Position numbers and translations under genes: made by a program. 64,000 nucleotides of DNA, from the NCBI GenBank assembly GCA_013397455.1, contig VYZB01000024.1, positions 3,332,632-3,396,631 on the forward strand, in the 5' to 3' direction. This DNA is from Crotophaga sulcirostris. Its lineage: Eukaryota; Chordata; Aves; Cuculiformes; Crotophagidae. Below the pieces are notes generated by a model, which did not search any database, was not told the DNA's origin, and was given only the letters and a program-made list of their open reading frames with translations. Positions 28,901-40,900 of the stretch are shown one piece after another (within the stretch, counting starts at the first letter, position 1; each line of letters starts with the position of its first letter).

Positions 28901-31900
28901 TGGTTTCTTTTTCCTGCTGTTTTCTGTCTCTGTGGATGTGACTTTTCTGTTGTTAATAAAGAGCAAACCAGTAGATTTTCAAATTCAGCATGGAATATCA
29001 CTGAGAATTACTACATCCAGAGGCTTAAGAGAGTAATCATGGTCTTATCAGTCCTATTCTGCCTTGTTTCTTTTTGGAAGAGATTTCTTGTTAAATTTGA
29101 GATAAATTTGGAGAGGTCTTCCGGTGGAAAAGAGGGCCTCTTTTGGAAAAGGATGAGAACCGTTGAACTGTACAGCCAGTAGTACTTAAGCACTAAATTC
29201 TTAGTCGCTGCTTTCTCCTATCTCTTAATGTTCTGAAATACTATGGTGGAGTTGTGTTTTTCTTCTGGTAGAATTCATAACTGCTGGGCTTATAGCTAAT
29301 GAAAAAGGTAACCTTTTTTGTATGCAGTATGTTTTATTTGCATAGTAGTTTAATTATTCTTTGTACAGTTTCTGGTTCATAAGAGGATAACTGGAATTTC
29401 TTAAATGCTATCAAATTAAGACAGGGGAATATGCTACAGATGAAGAAGATGAAGACATGGGACCTGTCATTCCAGGAGGAGACATGGCTATTGAAGTGTT
29501 TGATCTCCCTGAAAACGATGATATGTTCTCCCCCAGTGATGTGGACACCAGCAAGCTTGCTCACAAATTCAAAGAGGTAAGTTACAGGTCAGAAAATACT
29601 CCTGAAATATCTCACTGGAATTAGATTGCTGGTCATCTCATTGCTCAGTGCTTGTTTTTTCTCTTGAATACTAGAGTGCATGTCTAGCTGTTTGTATACT
29701 TGGTATTGGTGAATGACTCAAAAAGTTCTGCTTAGAAGAAGTGGAACTGTTCGTCAGAGTTGTTTTAACATCAGCTTTTGGGGAACTGTTACACTGATGG
29801 AGAGTAACATACAAGTTTTCAGCACAGAAGTTGTTCTACCTCAGCACTTAGTTTCCATTTTTTGACAAGAAAGACAAAGTGCAAGTTAATTCATTGCTAG
29901 CAGATTGCTTTTTCTTTTTTCTTTTTTTATTTTCTTTTTTTTCTTTTTTTCTTTTTTTCCTTTTTTTCTTTTGCTTTTTCCTTTTTTTCTTTTTCCCTTT
30001 TTTTTTCTTTTTTTTTTTGGTAGTAAAATTCCAATCAAAAGTAATCTGGAAAATGAAACAGCAAATGCTAAATTTCAGTGAAAAGGGTCATGTGGAGCTC
30101 TTGCTATAGCATTAAACAGTGGCTCGTCAGTGTACAGTGGTGTCCCATGTTTGGCCATGTATCCAGAAAGATGATGTATAAGGGAAGTGGACACCTTTCA
30201 AGCTGGTGTTTTACCAAACCTCTGTGGTTGTTGAGGTTGTGCAGCATCCACTGGTACTGAGACTTGAATCAGTGATGTTTCTTGTGGTCATTGAAATCAT
30301 GTAACTTCACTTACCAAAGTACTGAGAAACATTTCTGCTATATTTTAGGTTATGCTTTTGATGTGTTATATTTATGAACTTTACTGAATTCTGATGCAAA
30401 TAAAGACATGAGACAATTGGATTTATTTAAGGGCTCAGTAATGGGCTGAGTGATGACAATAAAGAACATTTTTCTTTATAAATTGCAGTGAAGATGGAAG
30501 GGGTGAAAGTAGCCTGAACCTCACAGGAGAGGTTCTGGCTCAAGAATGGCCCAGAATGGAGTTCTAAAATAGAGAGGCTCCCTTTTTATCCTTCTTCCCC
30601 TGTCCTCTCCCCTACCTTTCCCTCCCTGCAAACTAAGTATTTCATTTTCTGTAAATATATGTTGTTATAACTCTCCAGTGAGAATAATGTATGTAAAATG
30701 ATCAGTCACTCAGCGACCTGTCTTCCCCTTTTCTGCTGATACCATTTTCAGCCTTTGGAGGCCTCCTGTACCATGTACTGAGGCTACGTGAAGTACAGAT
30801 GCAGTGATGGGCAACACACGGCCTTTGAATAAATTACCCATAAAACTGTGCTTGAATACAGTTTCCATCAGCTCAGGCAATTGCTGTTCTGTTCTGAAGC
30901 TCTTTGCAGTCCTGTCTGATTTAATGGCCTCATAATGCTGTTGTAGAGGAGATCAGATTAAGGGACTTCGGCGTCTTCCAGTTTAAGTGCAGATGAGAAC
31001 CTGAGAAAAAACATTAAATGCCCCTGCATGAGTGGACTCCTTTTCACTAACCCACCCAGTTATTGCTGTTACTAGCATGCCTCTTTTGTTTCACTGATTG
31101 TATTTAACAGTACACAGCTGCATTTTATTGGCTGCTGCAGAGTGAGTACATGTAGTTTTCTTGGTATTTGCCCTGAATTCTTTCAACACTAGAGGACTTG
31201 TTCACGATCATGCTGCACAAGCCCACACAGTGTTTTCTGGAATTGTATTTAAAGAATAACTGTTCTTTCTTGTTCTTACTGCAGAGATTAATGAAAGTAT
31301 TAAAGAAGTAGGTTGGGCATAATCTTTAAGCAAAATAGTTTGACCTAATTAGTTGAATTCAATCTTTGCAATGAAAAAAAATGTGCTCACATACTTCGAG
31401 AGCAGTCTTATTTGAAATGTCTTGCTTTTGGAGTGGAAGGCAGAAGAGAGAGGGACATTCCTGGGTGTATCACTGTAATTCTGCAAGTCTTCTTTTTCTG
31501 GCTGTAAAACAGGAAAAATGACACTGATTTTCCTTAACTGCTTTGAGAGAAAGAGCTAGAAGCTTTGTTTTAGCTGTGATGATTGAAGAGAGACAAGATC
31601 TATAGGGAAAAGGGATATCTTATGTAAGAATTAGGTGTTATATTTCACATCTTAATGAAATCTATGAAAAATTAGTTATTATTATATGCAAGAAATATAA
31701 TGATTATATAAAAATTTCATTGGCATTGTTAGATTAGATTGTGTACTTTCTGTTACACTGTACTCTAGGTATTTAACATTTGCTAGCTTTCCATCCCTGT
31801 TCTACCTTTTGCATTCTTAGATGAATTCAAGCTATTTTCTCTATAAACCTTATATTTAAAAAGAGTTTTATAGTCTTGAAGAAAATTAATTGGCTTTTCA

Positions 31901-34900
31901 AGTCATTTTTGAAAGGAAATGTGCCAAAAAATATTCAAAATACATTTTGTTAAAATGAAGCCTTCACAGTTTTATATTGACTTAGAAAATAAAAAATAAT
32001 ATCTGCCAAGAATTTGTCTGGCATTATATGGGACACGGAATAAGGTATTTCTGTCCCCCTATTAGAAAACTTGCTTTAAAATTTTTAATTATAGAGGCCA
32101 GATTTGCTTGCCAAAGAACTGACCTTGCCTGTTGTTCAGTCTAACCCATAAATGTGTTAGTATTTCTTGTCTGTTCTGCAAGCATAATTAGTTCTGTTAA
32201 AAAAATAAGCAAAAAAAGAAAGAAGTAGATGTCCAGCTACATATTTGTCTATCGGCAAGGAAGTGTCTTTTTTCTTCTGCCTCAGTGGGATCTGCTGTAC
32301 CATGTACTGATTCAATGATCTGACCGGGTGCTCAGTATTCATTTTTGCTAGCTTAATAACAAAGAGTATAAAAATAACTGTTAAAACCATCTGTACCTGA
32401 GCAGATTGTCATTTATGCAACAATTTGGAGTTTATTTGTATGTACTAATAAGCTGTTTAAGTGCTCCTTACTGTTTTGTGGGGGTTTTAGAAGAGATGGG
32501 AATGGACTGTAAGCATGTAGCCTAAAGCTTTGAGTCTTGACCTTTGGCTTTCATTATCAACTCTGCAAAAGGCAAAGCCTGCCTCTTCCATCCTCCCCCT
32601 GATTTTATCTCACTTCAAAACAATGAGGTAGCAGAAATAAGCAAAGGCCTGGGCACATCATAAAAAACATGACATTTTGAGATGGTTCTTCTGTAATTTT
32701 TCACTATCAACAGAAATGGAATGATGATAAAAAGCAATTCTTAGTCTCTGAAAATTGCAGATCAGAGGTTGGATTGAGTGAGCTCAAAAATTGCAAAAAA
32801 CCTCTTGCAATAGTAATTAAAGTATCTCCTTGGTTGCCTCTACCATGAATGATATAAAAGGGTACATATCTTTTTTGGCTTCCTGGTCTGCTGGGTGGAG
32901 TACCATCACTGCTCTTTCTTGCTGCTAACACCAGCTCCAGGGATGCCGAGTGCCCTGGTCCCAGCTACACTGGCATCCCTCAGTCCTGGACCATTAGACC
33001 TGCTGTTGTGTGGCACTTCCTCAGGAACCCCCCCGTGATCCATGAGTTAGTTGCATGCTTGGGGCAGGTTTGGTCTGGACCCGTGGGTGTTCCACCTGCT
33101 AGAGTGCCTGGTGTGCTTCCACATTTTACATATTACTGCAAGCAGTTATAGTCAATGACTGGTTTAATTTGAAATGAGGTCATCCATGTGCTTTCACTGA
33201 GCACTTGGAGATTTGTTACAATTTTCAATGCAAAGTCAAAAAGTGAGCATGAGTAACAGAATGAGAAGTTCTTAGAATCTCCTCTGGAGACAGTGACTAG
33301 GCAACGAGCAGAGGAAAGAAGATTCCTCAGGTGGAACTGGTTGCATCAGTGTCTATTCGTTCTAGCTTAGATTCAGTAATACTGCACCAGAAAGGACTAA
33401 GTGTATTCACTAGATCAATTAAGGCTGATTTGCAAACCAAGCTGCATGTGAGTGTGTGCATTTCCTATGCCACAAGAAGTGTGTTCAGGTGTTCCCAATG
33501 AAAGAGAATTTCAAAAGTAGCTAAGCTTACACCCATCAGCTCCGTGATGGCTCCTGTTATTTTGGAAGTGACTCCTCTTCTCCAGAAGGACTTCTGTTCT
33601 GAATTATTTGTACATTTTTTTGCTAACAGCCAGGTCTTCAAGAATGTATCTGTTGCTTCACCAGAGATGATAATTTCTGGTTCAGTACAACTGCTTCATG
33701 TACTCCATTAGCTCAGCATAAGCTATTCCCAAAGGCTTCTGTTAGTCTTGTAAGGGAATTAACCCCTATGTAAAACATGTTTTTCCATAACTATTCCTGG
33801 TATTCATAAATAATGGACGAAGACTTTGTCTCCACTCCAGTGCCAGCTGTAATTCAGGTTTTGCCCTTGCCCTCAACCCGACACACGCAAGTCATTGATT
33901 CATGTTAAACAGTGCTTTAGATTTAAGGTTTTGGGGCCTATCAGAAGTTTGTCCATGCTGCCTGCTTTAAGTAACAAAGTTGCAGGGTTTCAGGTGCAGA
34001 CCAGTATTGGGGGACCGTTTCCATTTGGATTAGGGTCATGCTGTCGAAGCTGTGGTTCAGTTCATACTTCAGGGTGTTCTTGCAGACTGAAAATAGCAGA
34101 CCTTTCGGGTGAAACTAAAGATATTTTGGGGCATTGCCTAATACACTCAAAGTGCTAATGGGTATTCACTCCACAGAATCAGAGTAATGGAGGTTAGTCC
34201 AAAAGAAAGTGTGCAGGTGGATGCTGAATTCTCACTGCCAGCCTTTTCACTGTACAGATCCACTGTTATTGTGGCACACTGCTTTGTAATGTCACTGCAA
34301 CCTTTAGCACACTGCTTGGGCTGTTAATCTACTTGCAATCATTCTGTGTGCTTGAATGCCATTTCCTGTTTTTTACAGTTTCCCCGTCTAACTGCTCTCA
34401 ACTGAGATTAGCCAGCTTAAGCAGAGTAGCTCCAGCTAATAGTGGAGAAGAGCAGCAGTTTACCTTTTTTCTTGCATGAAATAAACATGTGGAATCTTTC
34501 CTCAAGGTTTTCTTGACTTCTTGAGTTGTTAAATCAAGTACTTACTTCCATATTTGCTTTTTTGTAACATGCCTGCTGTAATCAATGCAGTAGGACTTTC
34601 TGACAGCACTGGGATATATTTCACATTCACATCAGAGGAGAGCAAAGCCCAGCAGGATAACATCTTTTTTTTTTAAGCATAAGACATTTGGTTTTGCTAA
34701 ACAGATTGGATGTTCTGATTTGAAATTATGAGTGGTTAGACGGCATCCTATCTTTAATTAGGTTGCACAGACTGAGTCATTTTGCAAGCTAGACATTTTA
34801 ATTTACAATCTACTGCACTGCAGCACTTTTCAAGGCCTTCTGCTATGCAATAAGGTATTCAACATGCAGCACAGGCTTTAAAAATACTGGAGTACTCTCT

Positions 34901-37900
34901 GTGACTTCACTTGTTTATTTTATATTTTCAATTTTAGTTGCAAATCAAACATGCAGTTACAGAAGCTGAAATTCAGAAGCTGAAGACGAAGGTAAGAATC
35001 AATATAAGGTTAATACACGCTTTTTTTTCCTCTCATGCAAAATCAGATCTAAAGACATGTATCTTTATGTGGGTGGAGAAGTCAACGTCCTTATTAAAGG
35101 CTGATTAAGAAGCACAGTGGCTCAGCTAAATCTTGTCTTGGTGTATATTTTCTATTCAAAGTTTCAAGTAAAATCTTAAGTGCTGCTATTAAGAGAAACT
35201 GCCAACTTGTGTAGCTTCGATTAAACATACATTTTAAGGGGTACCATAATGACTAAATGGCAGATTCCTAGTTTTACAATTTTAATGCATTTTCTCGGGC
35301 TTTTAAATTGTATTTGTATTGAATATTCAAGTCTAAGTTAGTAGATTTTTTATTTACCAGTGATGTTAAAGTATCCTGGTTTTGCTAGTTTCCTTTTTTG
35401 ACATTTAGAAAAATCCCTAATTTATTTAAAGATATTGAATAGAAATTAGTTTTTATATATAGAAGAAAATGAGCTGGTTTTTTATCATTGCAGTTTTCTT
35501 TAAAAGATGCTCTAGAAAGCAAAAAGCTTATTAGTTTAACAGAAAACATCATCTCACAATTGTTTGCTAGTTATTAGATTTAAATTGCTATAGCAATAAA
35601 AAGAAATTGTATTTTTTGTACTGTGATAACCTTTATGGAAAGACAACTCATAATTCAATTGTTGAATAATGTTAGGTTTTATAATACTGTCCTTCTCTTT
35701 GAGTACATTATAAAGGAAATGAAAAAAGAGAAAATTTTACTTCAGAGTAAGATTTTAGATTATTTCTAGCAACCAAGTGCACTCACTATGTATTTTGTGT
35801 AGTGCTTATCAAATCTGCATAATTCACTGTTAAAAACAAATTCAGAGTGCAACTGTTTTCTGTAATGACAGTTTCTGTTGTACTCTTGTAGTTCAGAAAG
35901 AGAAATCTTTTCTTCCTCTGTTTTCCAGTTCCAATCTAGCAATCAGAGCCACACGGTCAATCCCTTGGGGTTGTGCCGAGCCCCATTGACTTCACGGCAA
36001 TGATGTGTGGATGTAAACACTCATCTGTGCAAATCCATTTCCAAAATTAGGATTAATGTCTCATCTTGTGTAGGACTCCTTTACCTGGTATTTTGAATAG
36101 AGTTGAAGAAAATGTAGCAGGGTTAGGTATATTTCTACTAGAATTGCAAACAAATTATTTTCTTTTTGTGTTCATCATCCTTCATGCTAGCAGAACTGCC
36201 TGGAGCAAATTAAATAATCTTGATAAGTAAACAGGGATGTTAAGGCATTTTTTGCTTTTCGTAAATTCTGGGAGCTAAAATATACAAGCTGCTGAACATC
36301 TCTACCCTTATCCAGCACCAAACATTCAAACGTACAGCAAGCTTCAGCTGTGAGGGCAGAAGCAGAACACACACAAAGAAAATCTAACCAAAAAAAGAGC
36401 AAAAGAGCTAAGGTTTATCATAAACTCAACGGTAAAATTCAGACTTCTTTGAGGTCACTTGAGAAAAGTCATTGGACTTCACTGATGCCAAATAGTGGAA
36501 CTAGCAGTGGAAACACTGGTGATGGAGTTAAGCAGTGCTGATGGGTTTGGCAGAATTAACACCCGAAATCTTCAACAGCAAGGGCATATTTTCCTTTTCG
36601 TATTATCTCCTTGCAACCCGGTAAACAAGTTTAAAGAAAAAAAGAGTAATATATTTCTAACTGGTTTTCTTTATCCTTTTAATAGTTCAGGCATTATTTC
36701 AGTATTGGATGCAAAACTCTGTGCTTGCTTATATGAAAAAAGGTTCTAAGTTATGACCAGATGTTAGATTTTGAATTATGCTCCAACCTCTTTTGTTTGG
36801 CTTTCTAGATTAAACAATATCATGACATGAAAACAGACACTGTATGGATTCAATAGAATTTCTAATTTGGGTAAAAAAGCAGATAGTTTAGACACAATTG
36901 GCTTTCTTCCTGTTGTTTTCTAAATTTTTCTTAAATCAACTATAAATCCCAGAAATCAGATTCCCCCTCAAAATAAGAAATGTCATTGTTTTATGAAAGT
37001 GAATGAATGCCTTATAACACATGCATAGAGCAAAATGCATCCCCAATGCTGACTGATTAACCCTGCAAATTGTCTGAATAGTCTTCTGCTGACATTTTTA
37101 GAGTGTGTTTAGTGTAACCCAGAGATGCATAGAGACTGCGCTGGAACACAGAGAAAAGACTCTACTTTGTTTTATGAGGAAGAATGATGTGTGTGTTGGC
37201 CTGTTTTCTTTGCCCTGGAATGCTCTTTTCACTACTTGTGTATTGCTATTATAGTTCACTGATTTTCACTAATCTTGTTTGAATTAATCCTAAACAATTA
37301 GGCTGCACTTTGCTGCTTTTTACTGACTGCATCTCCACTCTTTTGTTCAGCTGCAGGCTGCTGAGAATGAGAAGGTGAGGTGGGAATTGGAGAAGACCCA
37401 ACTCCAGCAGAACATTGAGGAGAATAAGGAAAGGATGATGAAATTAGAGAGTTATTGGATTGAGGCACAAACCCTGTGTCACACAGTGAATGAGCACCTC
37501 AAGGAGACGCAAAGCCAGTATCAGGCTCTGGAGAAGAAATATAACAAGGCAAAGAAATTAATCAAGGATTTTCAGCAAAAGTAAGCAGCTACACCAGGCT
37601 CAGCAAATGAATTAGTGGCCAGTTAGGAAACATATATGTGATATATTTTGAAATGTGAAACTCACTATTAAACACCTGTAAGGTAAACACTTTTTTTCAC
37701 TTCTTTCTCTTGAAAAACGCAAGCTCTTTATTGTGGAAAAATATTAGTAATATTTAAGTATTAGTTCAGTATTGCTGATAACAAAATAACCAAATAAAGA
37801 CTTGGTCTGTAGTCTTCCAGGTTGGAATGTTTCAGAATTAATGAGATAACTCAATGTGATTGCAAACAACCAAGAGTAATCATAATAAAGCATTTGATTA

Positions 37901-40900
37901 ACAAGATTTACAGCAATTTTTATTGGTATTGTGTCAACTGGATTCGCTACTGCTATGTACTAATGTAACATAAAAAAGAAAATTGTTTTGTTACATTTTA
38001 CATTTTATTTTTCTTCTTCTTGTAGATGCCAAGAATATTTGAGCTGAGTTGAGCTAACTGATGATTACCTGGCCCCCTCTGTTTCATGTGGTCCCCTCTC
38101 CCTGATGACTAGCAAGAATAATAACAACTTGCATTTCTATAGCAGCTTCCATTCCCCCAAATTTCTTTTACTGCAGAAGCTTTTTCATTTCCTAATGAAA
38201 TATAGTCATTTAAAGAAGAATAGTCAAAACCATACAGCAATGTCAGGTGACAAATGGGAGTACAGAAGTGAATATCCTGTCCCATTAAAAAGGGGTTTAA
38301 ATAGTCAAAATGTCTTTACCCATCTTGGAATTCTGTGACTGTTCCAGAACTATCTAGCATCCTGTGTGCTTTCTATCACAAATGTCTTAGATCTTCAGAA
38401 CAAAAATAAATGGGAAAAATTGCTAGAATGAGCATAAATAGCCTATCTGTTATAACTCTGCTATATATTAGTAAAAGATGTAGTTAGTTGTTTTTGACTG
38501 TCTCAGACTCCTAAAATCACTTAACAGATTTCCTTATAGTTTACTAGAAAATTAGATATATACCTGGAAACTTAGGGAAGTCCTTTCTGTGAAAGAATGC
38601 AGTCATAGAGATTTTGCTCCATTTCCTATAACAGAACACACCATAAACTAAGCTAATGTTGTTTTCATTGTAAATACAGATTATGGCAAAAATTAGCTTG
38701 ATTTAAATGTTTTGATTATCAGTTAGAACAACGGAGAGGGTTTTTTTCAGATAAATTCCTCTTACCATTTTTGTATCTTCCCCCAGCATATGCACTTAGA
38801 CTAAATGAATGTTTAGGCTTTGTCCTAATGCAGTTTCATACTTCTTACTAGGTTAGTAATGAAATGTTTGTTAAGGACAGATTTTTCTGATGCATAACAA
38901 TATATACAAGAACATTTTTTTTTCTATTTGAATCTGTTTGCTTCGATGACAGCAAATACATCTTTTCTTTTTTTTTCCCCTAAGAGAACTTGACTTCATC
39001 AAACGCCAGGAAGCTGAACGAAAGAAAATAGAAGACTTGGAGAAAGCACACCTTGTAGAGGTTCAAGGCTTACAAGCTCGTGTGAGTAGTATTTACTCTC
39101 ATCTTTGAAGAATGAGACAATTCTGTCTGATATTCTGGAAAAAAACCATATGAAACAGATGTGTGTGTGTGTTATGGGTAACACCATGTTGTATTTCTTT
39201 CAGATACGAGACTTGGAAGCTGAAGTTTTCAGGCTAATGAAACAAAATGGGAGTCAGGTTAACAATAACAACAACATTTTTGAAAGGCAGACGTCTTTTG
39301 GAGAAGTTTCTAGAGGAGATCCAGTGGAAAACCTAGATACTAAGCAAGTGTCCTGCCTGGATGGCTTAAGTCAAGGTTTGTTTGAACCAAAACCTATCTC
39401 CTATTAATATTTATTTAAATAGCATGGTTATAATTTAGAATGTAAAAGAAACAATAATACAAGGATGCTGTTATTTTTCAGAAATTCAGTATCTAATGAC
39501 AACTGTATCAGGGTTATACCAAATACTGCCAGTATAGACTTCCAGAATAGCTGTACAATGCATATTCTTAAAGAAATGGAAGTGACTAAGTGCTAATAAA
39601 GCAAAGATCACTATTTAATTCTTAAAGCTTTCAGTGGGATGCCATAATAATTTAGGTTTAATTTGATGCTTCTGTTCTGTTAAGAAATTAGGAGAAAATT
39701 GTGGTTTCTCCTGTGTTACTAAATCTGCCCTTAATTACCCAACCACCAAAGATCAGACAAGAACAAAGTTACCAGAATGAGGAAAAAAATGCTAAATATA
39801 CCATTTTGAATGGTTCTGATCCCACCTTGGTACAGACATCAAAGGGAACCATGCAGGTGGCACTCACCATTTCTCAGGATGCAGCCTTTTGTGAATAAAA
39901 TGTAAATTCTTCACTAGCACATTAATTAAAAATCTTATTCAGCTATAACACAGCCTGATTTGCAACATAAGACTTGTAAGACTTTGTTCTACATTATGAA
40001 AAAGCCGAAACAATTTGTGGCAACACTGAGACCTGGATAGATGCTGTCAGCACATTCATTGTAACCTTTCCTTGTTTTGCCTAGAAAAGATAATTCACAT
40101 TTTTCAGGCTGTTCCAGTGAAAATGTACGGATAAATTCAACAGCTTTAGTTAAAGTTCTGTAATTGCGAGTGGCTCCTCACTGTTGAAATATATGCAGAA
40201 TTAAAGCCAATTTTATGTCCATTGCCTTGGAACAAATTGTTTAGTGCAGGAACAATACTTACAGTGTATTTAGTAACATCTTTGAAATCAGGTGTCTGAG
40301 GTGTTGGGATTCTGACAAGGGAGCACCAGACTTTGTTCCTATATAGGCTGTCATTTTAAATTAATTATAATATTATTTATTTCTCTGATGAAAAAAGAAT
40401 ACATTACATTACCAAATAAATTCATTTCTAGCAAGCACACAGATGTTTTATTAAAATTGGTATTTTAGCAGTTATTTCATATGTGGACCCAAGCTGAATA
40501 TCATTCCACAAACAGATCAATATGAATTACATTTTTAACAAAGTATGTGTAAAAAAAAAGAGGTAGTCCTGCTGAAATGGTATTTGGGTAATATGCAGAC
40601 CTTGTGGAATTGATTTCTGCAAATCTTCCCAGAGATGTTTCTTTCTAGCAAGTGAAACTGAAATCTCTGAAGTACAGAATAATTTATATTGAAATCTCTG
40701 AAGTACAGAAAAGCAGTCAGGATGACAAGTCTGTATTTCTCCCATAGAGGCTCAGTAAGTGTTACAAAATATTTAATACTTAGCCACACTGTTAACAGAA
40801 ACCTTTTCAGTAGTTTGCATCAGGAAAGTGTGTTTTCTTTACGTAACTCACAATTCCATGTTTACACGTACTATTGTAACAATGTCAACACATATCTGTG

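Larger units (their letters stand above)
21066..29420 (+). other. Intron, 8.4 kb
   Basis: Donor gtaaca; acceptor caaattaag, with a poor pyrimidine tract. It contains a (TG)9 run at 27487-27504 and a CR1 tail remnant at 27971-28021. The rest is AT-rich with short open frames of no recognised product. Confidence 0.85.

Noticed and set aside
29879..30109. Phe-rich 76-codon open frame on plus
   Set aside because: It is only the translation of the CT-rich low-complexity tract.
33895..34158. 87-codon Cys-rich open frame on plus
   Set aside because: Cys spacing does not fit a known motif and there are no promoter or splice signals. Probably chance.
34174..34200. cagaatcagagtaatggagg, faintly like a reversed CR1 tail
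   Set aside because: Too short and too diverged to call.
38985..38987. Alternative acceptor two bases downstream in the ag-ag at the 38985 exon
   Set aside because: It would shift the reading frame of the coiled coil; the first AG gives the conserved Lys-Glu-Leu-Asp.
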